A stretch of 64,000 bases of DNA from Methylotenera sp. (GTDB taxonomy: Bacteria; Pseudomonadota; Gammaproteobacteria; Burkholderiales; Methylophilaceae): assembly GCF_029946165.1 (NCBI RefSeq), contig NZ_JAQSDZ010000001.1:248001-312000 (forward strand), written 5' to 3'. The notes below the pieces were generated by a model. It was not told where the DNA came from. It searched no databases and saw only the letters and a program-made list of their open reading frames with translations. Each line of letters starts with the position of its first letter. The stretch's first letter is position 1. Made by a program: the position numbers and the translations under genes. This document shows, in pieces, positions 40,196 through 48,828 of this stretch.

Positions 40196-40669
40196 TTAAG
40201 CAATTAAAGTTGAGCGAGAGCTGGACTGTGATTTTGCCTGTCCATTTTTGCCGTAGACGCCACCATTTTCTGAGCCGCCTTGCAGTTGATTGAGCAGTTG
40301 TTGGTTACGATTGAAATGTTTATTGATAAGCATGCCATTGAGCCGATTCATTTCTTTGGCTTGGCTGATTGATTTTTGGAAACGTTCCCATGACTGATCT
40401 AATAAGGGCGTGGTTTGACTTTTAATCCAAGTATCCATGCCCGCTTCATTAGGTTCAAAACCACCTGCAGCAAGTGCAGCATAACGAGCATTAGCAGCTA
40501 GACTAATGTTTTGTAGCAACACAGACTTTTCTTCCATGGCAGCTTCTATACCATCTATATCGGTCACCACCAAGCTTGATTGCTCACGCGTTAATACTTC
40601 TAGCAGATTATTCAGTAATTTCGCATCGTGCTCGAAAGTTATTATCACGTTAGAAGTCGGCTGTTTCAT
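40196..40669 (-). CDS. flgN: FlgN, chaperone for FlgK and FlgL
   Basis: Helical flagellar export chaperone of 157 residues for the hook-filament junction proteins. The N-terminal helix FEHDAKLLNNLLEVLTREQSSLVVTDID and the E-E-K-S-V-L-L-Q-N-I block are typical of FlgN. The C-terminal tail is Gly/Ser/Gln-rich and unstructured, where FlgK/FlgL-binding regions lie in the family. It follows flgM by 36 bases in the usual flgMN order; its clients flgK and flgL are at 49952-52829. Confidence 0.85.
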   Translation of the reverse strand: MKQPTSNVIITFEHDAKLLNNLLEVLTREQSSLVVTDIDGIEAAMEEKSVLLQNISLAANARYAALAAGGFEPNEAGMDTWIKSQTTPLLDQSWERFQKSISQAKEMNRLNGMLINKHFNRNQQLLNQLQGGSENGGVYGKNGQAKSQSSSRSTLIA

Positions 40670-40705
40670 CTTATCCTCGTTATACTTGATACATCGTTTT
40701 TACCG

Positions 40706-41026
40706 CTATTTCTGTGTTGATAAAAAATCCTTCACAGAGTTAATCAACCCGTCAGCGACTTTTTCAGAATCTACTTTGAATTGGCCGTTAGCAATTGCTG
40801 ATTTAATCGCATCTACTTTTCCAGCATCAAAGACACTGCTTGCAGCGACTTTTTCTTCAAGAGACTTCATTTGCGCAGATAGTGGCGACAAGGTAACGTT
40901 TTCGGCAGATTTAGTGCCCACTTGTGTAGCTTGTGCATTTTTATTATTTGCTGAACCCAGTTTTGCTGTTACTGTTTTATCAACACCTAGACCAACTGGG
41001 TTCTTAATAGATTCATTAATTTTCAT
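40706..41026 (-). CDS. flgM: FlgM, anti-sigma-28 factor
   Basis: Small protein of 106 residues that binds FliA until it is exported through the finished hook. The N-terminal half is disordered; the C-terminal sigma-binding part shows VTLSPLSAQMKSLEEK and then VDAIKSAIANGQFKVDSEKVADGLI, a strong FlgM signature. AAGGA precedes the ATG. A near-consensus sigma-28 promoter lies 69 bases upstream, giving the expected feedback of FliA on its own inhibitor. Confidence 0.95.
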   Translation of the reverse strand: MKINESIKNPVGLGVDKTVTAKLGSANNKNAQATQVGTKSAENVTLSPLSAQMKSLEEKVAASSVFDAGKVDAIKSAIANGQFKVDSEKVADGLINSVKDFLSTQK

Positions 41027-41094
41027 GGCTATAATCCTTTTTTCGCTTAAATTACCTAGCGTTACTTAAACGTATTAACGCATTCATATTGCTT

Positions 41095-41121
41095 ATATCG
41101 GCATAGTTTAAGCGAACTTTA
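41095..41121 (-). promoter_or_regulatory. Sigma-28 (FliA) promoter of flgMN
   Basis: On the minus strand TAAAGTTC (41121-41114), 11 bases, then GCCGATAT (41102-41095). This matches the sigma-28 consensus TAAAGTTT-N11-GCCGATAA in 14 of 16 positions with exact spacing, 69 bases before the flgM start. Confidence 0.85.
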
Positions 41122-41193
41122 ATACTTTGTAAGCTTTTTATTCATACTTTATATTTAACAACTTAAACCGCAAAGTTAACATTAAGCATTATT

Positions 41194-41961
41194 TCAAAAC
41201 CCCACTTCTACTTGACCACCATTCCTTGCAATTCCTGTGACTATTTGACCACTAGCAACTTTGACCTGTACCACCTGCCCTTCGTTAGCTTTTGCCATGG
41301 AAAGCCCCTCTGCGGAAACACTGAAACCTTGGCCTTTAGACGTTACCATCACGGTTTGTCCTGGCTGTACAACAGGGGTAACTCTTAGCAATTCTTGTCT
41401 AAGCACGGTGCCCACAGTCATAGAGATATTCACAGTTCGACCAAGGGCTTGCGACTGCTCAGTAAAAACTCCTGCTGGCAATTGGGTTAAATCACCATTT
41501 TCAAACATCATATCTTGATCGGTTACCGTTTGACCCTGTGCTAATGGTGATGCTGCAACTAAATATTGTGCTAATACATTAACGCTTGCCTGCACATAGA
41601 TTGTCCAAACATTTGGCGCGTTGCAACGCACGCCCACACTGGTTTTTCCCCATGCTCGACTGCCTGTTGGCATGAAAACCTGCATATCGGGGCATTGCGC
41701 TAACTTTAAGTTAGGGTCTATAGCACCTGCACGGACACTCACTTTTCCAGGGTAGCCAATCGTCTGTGTTTCTAAAAATTCGGTAATCTTTGTTTTTATT
41801 TGCGCCAGATTCTGTTTCCCCATGGGCGCTGCAGTGGCGGTAACAGGCGTTACCGATTCAGCAAAACTAATTGCAGGGCTCATTAAGCTACAAATTAAAC
41901 TAAAGGCAGCTACATTAGAAAGTAAATTAATAAGTACTTTGAATTGATTGCGGTTGAACAT
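41194..41961 (-). CDS. flgA: FlgA, P-ring assembly chaperone
   Basis: Periplasmic chaperone of about 255 residues needed to build the flagellar P-ring from FlgI. A signal peptide (hydrophobic stretch ending near SPAISFAES) is followed by SAF-like and C-terminal FlgA domains: YPGKVSVRAGAIDPNLKLAQCP, QGQTVTDQDMMFENGDL and PGQTVMVTSKGQGFSVSAEG are typical. Possible starts are a TTG at 41979 and ATGs at 41973 and 41961; the last has GGGA six bases upstream and is chosen. It is divergent from flgB across about 250 bases, the standard flgAMN/flgB arrangement. Confidence 0.93.
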   Translation of the reverse strand: MFNRNQFKVLINLLSNVAAFSLICSLMSPAISFAESVTPVTATAAPMGKQNLAQIKTKITEFLETQTIGYPGKVSVRAGAIDPNLKLAQCPDMQVFMPTGSRAWGKTSVGVRCNAPNVWTIYVQASVNVLAQYLVAASPLAQGQTVTDQDMMFENGDLTQLPAGVFTEQSQALGRTVNISMTVGTVLRQELLRVTPVVQPGQTVMVTSKGQGFSVSAEGLSMAKANEGQVVQVKVASGQIVTGIARNGGQVEVGF

Positions 41962-42216
41962 ATTAAATCCCATAAGCAATGGTAAAACTCAATATGTATT
42001 CTACGGTGCTAAGCGCATAGCAAAATTAAGAAAAGGGCAAGTTTTACCCTTTTTCTTGAGCAATCAAACTTAGTCTTTTAATTCTAGACTTGTACGTACT
42101 AAAAATTGTTTGCAAAAAGTAGTTTGCAACTAAGTTATCGGCAGCTAATGACTTTTCTTTAAGATTGTTAAAAGAATTTTAAAGAAAGTTTATGCCGTTA
42201 TAAAAGGAATTTCATC

Positions 42217-42639
42217 ATGCTAAATAGATTAGACGAAGCTTTAAGTTTTCATCAAAACGCTTTAAGAGTACGTGGGCAGCGCCAAGAACTGATTGCGGCA
42301 AATATTGCCAATGCTGACACCCCCAACTTTAAAGCGCGTGACATTGATTTTAAAGCGGCCATGCAGAACGCTGTTGCTGGCATCAATAAAGATGCATTTC
42401 AAACAACAAAAACTTCACCTCTACATTTAGATGGCTCTCGCACGAGCAACAGTAATATTAGCGCTGCTCCAGGCGAGCCTTTATTCCGTCCGATTATTCA
42501 AGGCAGCGTAGATGGTAATACAGTTGACATGGATGTAGAGCGCAACCAATTTGCTGACAATGGCATTCGCTATGAGGCAAGCTTAACACTCATTAACGCG
42601 CAGTTAAAACATATGCTAACAGCGCTTCAAAGCTCTTAA
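42217..42639 (+). CDS. flgB: FlgB, proximal rod protein
   Basis: Rod component of 140 residues, first gene of the flgB-flgJ operon. The family motif ANIANADTPNFKARDIDF is clear, and the C-terminal helix ends in NGIRYEASLTLINAQLKHMLTALQ. AAGGA lies before the ATG. FlhDC control of the operon is expected from family knowledge; no operator was recognised in the upstream gap. Confidence 0.97.
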   Translation: MLNRLDEALSFHQNALRVRGQRQELIAANIANADTPNFKARDIDFKAAMQNAVAGINKDAFQTTKTSPLHLDGSRTSNSNISAAPGEPLFRPIIQGSVDGNTVDMDVERNQFADNGIRYEASLTLINAQLKHMLTALQSS

Positions 42640-42662
42640 ATTTCATTGGGATAGGATAAAAA

Positions 42663-43070
42663 ATGTCTCTATTTAACGTATTCAATATTTCCGGCTCTGC
42701 TATGAGTGCGCAAGCACAGCGCTTAAACACGGTTGCCAGTAATCTCGCCAATGCAGATAGTGCCACTAGCGCAAATGGAACGCCCTACAAATCCAAGCAA
42801 GTGGTATTTAGTGCAACGCCTACGGGCTCACCCGACGCCAGTGGTGTGAAGGTGCTCAAGGTAATTGAAGATAATTCACCAGCTAAAGTGGTTTATGACC
42901 CCAAACACCCACTGGCGAATGAAAAAGGTTACGTCACCATGCCAAATGTCAATGTGACAGAAGAAATGGTGAATATGATTTCTGCTTCACGTGCTTATCA
43001 AAATAACGTCGAAACTATGAATGCGGCTAAAACCATGTTACTAAAAACGTTGACCATAGGACAACAATAA
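42663..43070 (+). CDS. flgC: FlgC, proximal rod protein
   Basis: Rod protein of 135 residues. N-terminal FNISGSAMSAQAQRLNTVASNLANADS and C-terminal VTEEMVNMISASRAYQNNVE are the conserved coiled-coil ends of axial proteins. The stop codon lies in the loop of a small hairpin and in the first unit of a 29-base tandem duplication. flgD follows after 129 bases, an unusually loose spacing for this operon. Confidence 0.97.
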   Translation: MSLFNVFNISGSAMSAQAQRLNTVASNLANADSATSANGTPYKSKQVVFSATPTGSPDASGVKVLKVIEDNSPAKVVYDPKHPLANEKGYVTMPNVNVTEEMVNMISASRAYQNNVETMNAAKTMLLKTLTIGQQ

Positions 43071-43118
43071 GTTGTCCCAGTTAAATAGCACAACAATAAG
43101 TTGTCCTAATTAAATAGT
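43061..43118 (+). repeat. 29-bp tandem duplication at the end of flgC
   Basis: Units 43061-43089 and 43090-43118 match at 26 of 29 positions; a third, broken copy begins at 43119 (ACAGCAATGAG). The first unit includes the last two flgC codons and the stop. GGACAAC/GTTGTCC at 43059-43077 forms a seven-base stem around the stop codon. Confidence 0.85.
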
Positions 43119-43199
43119 ACAGCAATGAGCTTTTTTACACTAAAAAGCGTATCAATAATTAAGTTGAAAAATTGAAGTTTTAAAATAAGGGTAAATACT

Positions 43200-43874
43200 A
43201 TGACCACCGTACAAACTACATCAAACACCCCATCTCAAGCCTTACTTGATAGCGTGAATGGTAAGACAAGTTCAAAAAGTACTGTAGATGCCGCACAAGA
43301 TAGATTTATGACGTTATTAATTACGCAAATGAAAAATCAGGATCCCTTAAACCCAATGGACAACGCGCAAGTAACTAGTCAAATGGCTCAGCTCTCCACT
43401 GTTACGGGGATCAACAAGCTAAATGATACTGTGGAATCCCTGATGAGTAATATGCAATCTGGTCAATCATATCAAGCGGCCAATATGATTGGTCACAGCG
43501 TTTTAGTGCCTGGTACGGCATTGCCTACCACAGGAACTGGTAGCTATTTCGGGGTAGACCTGCCTATTGGTGCAGATAAACTTAGCGTGGTTATTAAAGA
43601 TTCTGCTGGGTCAACTATTCGAACATTAAATCTTGGTGCACAAGAGGCTGGAAGCTTTCCATTGAAATGGGATGGACTTGCTGAAGATGGCACTGTTGCA
43701 ACAACTGGCGTTTATAAATTTGAACTCTCAGCAACAATAGCAGGACAGCCTGTAGTGGCTGAAGGCCTTAATTACGCAGAAGTGATGAGCGTTTCAAATA
43801 ACACCAGCGGAGTGAAATTAAATTTAAGTAATTTAACCAGCGTTAGCACCTCTGACGTAAAAGAAATTTTTTAA
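43200..43874 (+). CDS. flgD: FlgD, hook cap/scaffold protein
   Basis: Hook-capping protein of 224 residues required for FlgE assembly. The N-terminal export and assembly region contains DRFMTLLITQMKNQDPLNPMDN and QMAQLSTVTGINKLN, typical of FlgD; the rest forms the Ig-like and tudor-like cap domains (FPLKWDGLAEDGTVATTGVYKF). AAGGG precedes the ATG. flgE follows 64 bases on. Confidence 0.97.
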   Translation: MTTVQTTSNTPSQALLDSVNGKTSSKSTVDAAQDRFMTLLITQMKNQDPLNPMDNAQVTSQMAQLSTVTGINKLNDTVESLMSNMQSGQSYQAANMIGHSVLVPGTALPTTGTGSYFGVDLPIGADKLSVVIKDSAGSTIRTLNLGAQEAGSFPLKWDGLAEDGTVATTGVYKFELSATIAGQPVVAEGLNYAEVMSVSNNTSGVKLNLSNLTSVSTSDVKEIF

Positions 43875-43938
43875 CCGCCAGCCTTATTAAAACATTCAAT
43901 TAAAACCAATTATTAAGTATTTATAACAGGAGAACACC

Positions 43939-45216
43939 ATGAGTTTCCAACAAGGTTTAAGTGGTCTTAACGCAGCTTCAAAACAATTAGAAGTCATCGG
44001 CAACAACGTAGCCAATGCGAATACCGTAGGTTTTAAACAATCACGCGCTGAGTTTGCAGATGTATTTGCCAATTCACTTACTGGCGGCGGCGGAACGCAA
44101 ATTGGTATTGGTACTAGTTTATCAACAGTTGCACAGCAATTTACCCAAGGCAACATCACTAGTACAAACAACTCGCTGGACATTGCGATTAATGGTGGCG
44201 GCTTCTTTCGTATGACAAATAACGGGGCTGTGACTTATTCACGTAATGGTCAATTTAAGATGGATAAAGATGGTTTTATTGTTGATTCAGCAAATAAGCA
44301 TTTAACTGGCTATGCGGCCGATTCGACTGGGACTCTGCAAAAAGGTGCACCAGTTGACTTGAATATTAGCACTTCAGATTTACAACCTAAATCCACAACG
44401 AGTGTAGTTGGTCTAGTGAATTTGGATTCACGCAAAGCTACACCAGCTGTCACACCATTTGATCCAACAGATCCGACCACTTACAACGATTCTACCGCGG
44501 TCACAGTATTTGATAGTCTTGGCAACTCACATACTTTACAAAGCTATTTTGTTAAAGATGCAGCTCTTCCTAATGTTTGGAATGTTTACACAACTGCTGA
44601 TGGCATTTCTACCACGGTATTACCCGCTCCTACCGCAACAATGACTTTCCCTGCATCGGGAACTGGGATGAACCCTACAAGTGTCCCAGCAAGCCCAACC
44701 ACAGTGACTTTTGCGCCATTAAATCCACCCATTCCTCCAGCGACTGTGCCAACAGTACCGACTGGTGCGGCGGCAGTATCCATCCAAATGGACTATTCCG
44801 GCAGCACTCAATTTGGCTCTAACTTTAGTATCAACAGCCTATCGCAAGATGGCTACACTTCAGGGCGCTTAGCTGGATTTAATACTGGCGCGGATGGCAC
44901 TATCGTTGGGCGCTACAGCAACGGTCAATCAAGAACATTAGGTCAAGTCGTACTAGCAAGCTTCGCCAACCCAAATGGTCTGCAATCACTTGGCGGTAAT
45001 GCATGGAGTGAGAGTTCAACGTCTGGTGCTCCGCTAGTTGGCGTACCAAGTTCAGGGACGCTAGGCGTATTGCAATCATCGGCTGTTGAAGATTCAAATA
45101 CAGACCTGACGGCCGAGCTTGTGAATATGATTACTGCACAACGTTATTATCAAGCCAATGCCCAAACCATTAAAACGCAAGATCAGGTTTTACAAACTTT
45201 AGTTAACTTACGTTAA
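43939..45216 (+). CDS. flgE: FlgE, flagellar hook protein
   Basis: Hook subunit of 425 residues. N-terminal MSFQQGLSGLNAASKQLEVI and NVANANTVGFKQSRAEF, and C-terminal LTAELVNMITAQRYYQANAQ, are the conserved axial ends. The middle contains a Pro/Thr-rich surface segment (about 230-280) that varies between species. CAGGAG lies before the ATG. Length is normal. Confidence 0.97.
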   Translation: MSFQQGLSGLNAASKQLEVIGNNVANANTVGFKQSRAEFADVFANSLTGGGGTQIGIGTSLSTVAQQFTQGNITSTNNSLDIAINGGGFFRMTNNGAVTYSRNGQFKMDKDGFIVDSANKHLTGYAADSTGTLQKGAPVDLNISTSDLQPKSTTSVVGLVNLDSRKATPAVTPFDPTDPTTYNDSTAVTVFDSLGNSHTLQSYFVKDAALPNVWNVYTTADGISTTVLPAPTATMTFPASGTGMNPTSVPASPTTVTFAPLNPPIPPATVPTVPTGAAAVSIQMDYSGSTQFGSNFSINSLSQDGYTSGRLAGFNTGADGTIVGRYSNGQSRTLGQVVLASFANPNGLQSLGGNAWSESSTSGAPLVGVPSSGTLGVLQSSAVEDSNTDLTAELVNMITAQRYYQANAQTIKTQDQVLQTLVNLR

Positions 45217-45267
45217 TAAATAATAGTTAAAGCTAATAAGCCTACTTAAAGATTTAGGAGAGCCGCT

Positions 45268-46008
45268 ATGGATCGCATGATTTACACCGCAATGACAGGC
45301 GCAAAACACATACTTGAACAACAAGCGACTACTGCCCATAACTTAGCTAACGTCACATCAACTGGCTTTAAGGCGCAAGTCGATTCGTTCAGGGCCGTGC
45401 CTGTGATCAGCCAAGGCTTAGCGACACGCGCATTTGTAGTGGACTCTACCGTGGGTGCAGACTTTAACTCAGGCGCCATTCAATCGACTAGCCGCGAATT
45501 AGATGTGGCGATACAAGGTAAAGGTTGGTTATCCATTCAGCGTGCAGATGGTTCTGAAGGCTACACGCGTAATGGATCACTCAAAGTCAGCGAAAATGGC
45601 ATTTTACAAACCGCCACTGGCTTAACTGTTTTGGGCGATGGTGGCCCTATCAGCATCCCGCCAGATGTCGCGGTTTCTATTGCCAAAGACGGAACAGTAT
45701 CAACCGTTGCAAATGGCTCTTTACCAGGAGCATCTAATGTACTGGGGCGATTAAAGTTGGTTAACCCACCAGAAGCAGACCTAGTGCGCGGGGAGGATGG
45801 TTTGTTTGTGACGAGCAATGGCAACCCAGCAGAAGTTGATGCAAACGTACATGTTGTTAGCGGTGCGCTAGAAAGTAGCAACGTTAACGTGATTGATGCG
45901 ATGGTATCGATGATTAGTTTAGCCAGACAATTTGAAACTCAAATGAAGCTAATACAAAGTGCTGAGAATAACGCCAATAAAGCCGCTCAACTCCTAAGTT
46001 TGGGTTGA
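45268..46008 (+). CDS. flgF: FlgF, proximal rod protein
   Basis: Rod protein of 246 residues. MDRMIYTAMTGAKHILEQQ and TTAHNLANVTSTGFKAQVDSF at the N-terminus and SSNVNVIDAMVSMISLARQFE at the C-terminus identify it. AGGAG precedes the ATG. It sits in the usual place between flgE and flgG. Confidence 0.97.
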   Translation: MDRMIYTAMTGAKHILEQQATTAHNLANVTSTGFKAQVDSFRAVPVISQGLATRAFVVDSTVGADFNSGAIQSTSRELDVAIQGKGWLSIQRADGSEGYTRNGSLKVSENGILQTATGLTVLGDGGPISIPPDVAVSIAKDGTVSTVANGSLPGASNVLGRLKLVNPPEADLVRGEDGLFVTSNGNPAEVDANVHVVSGALESSNVNVIDAMVSMISLARQFETQMKLIQSAENNANKAAQLLSLG

Positions 46009-46158
46009 TTAAGCATAGGTTAATATGACTCATAACATTCGAATAAATCAATCAGCGATGAAGTAACCATTCAAAAATATCTGCTGATTTTGACCAGAAT
46101 AAACTGATAAGCGCAACTAAGCCAACTTTGCTGGCGAGTCTTGCTAAAAGGAAATGAA

Positions 46159-46941
46159 ATGATACGCTCACTTTGGATTTCAAAAACTGGACTAGATGCC
46201 CAACAAACACAAATGGACGTGATTGCCAATAACTTGGCAAATGTCAGCACAAATGGTTTTAAGCGCTCACGTGCAGTATTTGAAGATTTGCTCTATCAAA
46301 ATATTCGCCAGCCTGGTGCACAAAGTTCGCAACAGACACAGTTACCTTCTGGCTTACAACTTGGTACTGGGGTACGACCTGTAGCCACAGAACGCATTTT
46401 TAGCCAAGGTAATCTTCAGCAAACCAGTAACAATAAAGACGTCGCCATTCAAGGCGCGGGTTTCTTTCAAGTATTAATGCCAGATGGCACAACAGCTTAC
46501 ACTCGTGATGGTTCTTTCCAGACTGACAGCCAAGGTCAACTAGTAACCTCAAGCGGTTTTCCTGTTCAACCAGCAATTACCATTCCAGCCAATGCGGAAA
46601 GCTTTAGTGTCGGTCGCGATGGTATAGTTTCAGTGACAACGACCGGTTCAACGGCCACCACACAGGTCGGCACTTTACAACTGGCCACGTTTATTAACAA
46701 TGCGGGCTTACAAGGCAAAGGTGAAAACCTTTATGTAGAAACAACAGCCTCTGGAAACCCTACGGTCAATAACCCCGGTACCAATGGCGCAGGTTTATTA
46801 ACGCAGGGTTACGTTGAAACTTCAAACGTGAATGTGGTGGAAGAATTAGTCAATATGATTCAAACCCAGCGTGCTTATGAAATTAACAGTAAAGCCATTA
46901 CGACATCTGATCAAATGTTGCAAAAATTAACGCAGATGTAG
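46159..46941 (+). CDS. flgG: FlgG, distal rod protein
   Basis: Distal rod protein of 260 residues. [20 protein letters not shown] and [24 protein letters not shown] at the start and [22 protein letters not shown] near the end are diagnostic. The frame can be read from a TTG at 46141, but AAAGGAAA just before the ATG at 46159 and the normal family N-terminus decide the start. Confidence 0.97.
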   Translation: MIRSLWISKTGLDAQQTQMDVIANNLANVSTNGFKRSRAVFEDLLYQNIRQPGAQSSQQTQLPSGLQLGTGVRPVATERIFSQGNLQQTSNNKDVAIQGAGFFQVLMPDGTTAYTRDGSFQTDSQGQLVTSSGFPVQPAITIPANAESFSVGRDGIVSVTTTGSTATTQVGTLQLATFINNAGLQGKGENLYVETTASGNPTVNNPGTNGAGLLTQGYVETSNVNVVEELVNMIQTQRAYEINSKAITTSDQMLQKLTQM

Positions 46942-46987
46942 ATTCAATAAAAATTAATTGAATATAAATTAAGCAAAAGAGTTAACT

Positions 46988-47674
46988 ATGTTGAATACTC
47001 ATTATCATAAAGCGTGCTATACAGCCTTAAAAAGCATGGCTTTAGCATCATGCTTACTATTTAACGCTTGCGCTTTTACTCCAACAACCGTTGTAAAACA
47101 GCCACTGACCGCAAAACCTACTGCGGCAGCGCCGGTTCAATCTAATAATGGCGCTATTTTTAATGTAGCGGCTTATCGTCCTTTATTCGAAGACCGTCGC
47201 CCACGTTTTGTGGGAGATGTTGTGACGATCAATATAGTAGAAAATACCAACACTATTAAAAACTCTGAAAGCACAGGCAGTAAAGACGGCAAGGCAGATA
47301 ATGCGATTACTAGTTTTTTAGGTCATGCCGTACCTAATGCAAGCTTTGCAGGTAAATCCGCTAACTCTTACAAAGAAAAAGATGATTCTAAAGCTAGCAA
47401 TGTATTCAATGGTTCAATTACCGTTACAGTCATTGAGGTATTGCCCAATGGCAATTTATCGGTAAGCGGTGAAAAACAAATTTCATTTGATAAAGGCACC
47501 GAGTTTGTGCGCTTTTCTGGGGTAGTGAGCCCCGATACCATCACGGTCGGCAATTTCGTACCCTCCAATAGAGTAGCGGATGCCCGTATTGAATATAGAA
47601 CTAACACTAAAGTCGATGCCGCAAATATTGCTGCGATGGTGGCACGCTTTTTCCTAAGTATGGCCGCCCTTTAG
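46988..47674 (+). CDS. flgH: FlgH, L-ring lipoprotein
   Basis: Outer-membrane L-ring subunit of 228 residues. A signal peptide with a lipobox ends at Cys28 (LFNAC). YRPLFEDRRPRFVGDVVTINIVENT and FVRFSGVVSPDTITVGNFVPSNRVADARIEY are strongly conserved FlgH blocks. Its stop overlaps the putative GTG start of flgI (TAGTG). Confidence 0.97.
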   Translation: MLNTHYHKACYTALKSMALASCLLFNACAFTPTTVVKQPLTAKPTAAAPVQSNNGAIFNVAAYRPLFEDRRPRFVGDVVTINIVENTNTIKNSESTGSKDGKADNAITSFLGHAVPNASFAGKSANSYKEKDDSKASNVFNGSITVTVIEVLPNGNLSVSGEKQISFDKGTEFVRFSGVVSPDTITVGNFVPSNRVADARIEYRTNTKVDAANIAAMVARFFLSMAAL

Positions 47675-48804
47675 TGAATATCATGACCAATCGAAACTCA
47701 AATAATGCTTACATACTGCGCTTCATGTGCTTTTCGCTGTTATCCATAGGCTTAGTATTTACGCAATTCGCACATGGTGAAAGATTAAAAGATTTAGCGA
47801 CCATTCAAGGCGTAAGAAACAACCAATTAATCGGCTACGGACTTGTCGTAGGCTTAGATGGCACAGGCGATCAAACACCCTACACCGTGCAAAGTATGAT
47901 TAGTATGATGCAACAAATGGGCGTGAATTTACCTCCAGGCACCAGTGTGCAAATGAAGAATGTTGCCTCTGTGATTATTACAGGTAGCTTGCCCGCCTTT
48001 GCTCAACCAGGTCAAACTTTGGACGTCACTGTTTCATCTATGGGTAGCGCAAAAAGCCTACGCGGTGGCACTTTATTGATGACGCCACTTAAAGGCGCTG
48101 ATGGACAGATTTATGCCATGGCTCAAGGTAACTTAGTGGTAGGCGGCGTTGGTGCGGCCGCAAATGGTAGCCAAACGCAAATTAACCACCTTAGCGTTGG
48201 TAGAATATCTGATGGCGCCACAGTAGAACGCTCGATTCCCAATACCATTAATCAGTCAGGCAATATCAATCTCGAACTTAAAGAGTCAGATTTTTCAACC
48301 GCGTCGTTAGTAGTTGATGCAATTAATAAGCGTTTTGGCGCCAACTCCGCTTTAGCACAAGATGGTCGCGTGATTCATGTGCAAGCACCGGCCAATAGTA
48401 GCCGTGTGAGCTTTCTTGCAGACCTAGAAAAAATTAACGTTGTCCCCGCCCCTACTAACGCTAAAATTATTATGAACGCACGCACTGGCTCTGTTGTAAT
48501 GAATCAAGCTGTCACCTTGGAAAACTGCGCAGTTTCACACGGTAATTTATCTGTAGTGATCAACACCGACCCAGTTATCAGTCAACCTGGCGCATTATCA
48601 AGTGGACAAACCGTATCGACGGCACGCTCCAGGATTGAAATTAACAAAGAGCCAGGCAAGGTTTTAAAACTCAATAGCGGTGCCAATTTATCTGATGTAG
48701 TAAAAGCCCTTAATGCGATTGGCGCCACACCCCAAGACTTACTTGCGATATTGCAAGCGATGAAAGCTTCTGGCTCACTGCATGCGGATTTGGAAGTCAT
48801 TTAA
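47674..48804 (+). CDS. flgI: FlgI, P-ring protein
   Basis: Periplasmic P-ring subunit of 376 residues with a signal peptide ending near QFAHGE. ERLKDLATIQGVRNNQLIGYGLVVGLDGTGDQT is the classic FlgI opening; LNAIGATPQDLLAILQAMKASGSLHADLEVI the classic end. The GTG at 47674 overlaps the flgH stop by one base; the ATG at 47683 (three codons later) is an equally possible start. FlgA is its assembly chaperone. Confidence 0.97.
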   Translation: MNIMTNRNSNNAYILRFMCFSLLSIGLVFTQFAHGERLKDLATIQGVRNNQLIGYGLVVGLDGTGDQTPYTVQSMISMMQQMGVNLPPGTSVQMKNVASVIITGSLPAFAQPGQTLDVTVSSMGSAKSLRGGTLLMTPLKGADGQIYAMAQGNLVVGGVGAAANGSQTQINHLSVGRISDGATVERSIPNTINQSGNINLELKESDFSTASLVVDAINKRFGANSALAQDGRVIHVQAPANSSRVSFLADLEKINVVPAPTNAKIIMNARTGSVVMNQAVTLENCAVSHGNLSVVINTDPVISQPGALSSGQTVSTARSRIEINKEPGKVLKLNSGANLSDVVKALNAIGATPQDLLAILQAMKASGSLHADLEVI

Positions 48805-48828
48805 CATGATTTCAATAGAGAGTTCATT

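Noticed and set aside
42194-42201. GCCGTTAT before flgB, resembling a sigma-28 -10 element
   Set aside because: No TAAA box at the required distance, and it is too near the flgB start; flgB is expected to be under FlhDC and sigma-70.
44640-44780. Pro/Thr-rich segment of flgE as a possible foreign insertion
   Set aside because: Hook proteins vary naturally in this surface region and the frame is intact; no flanking repeats were seen.
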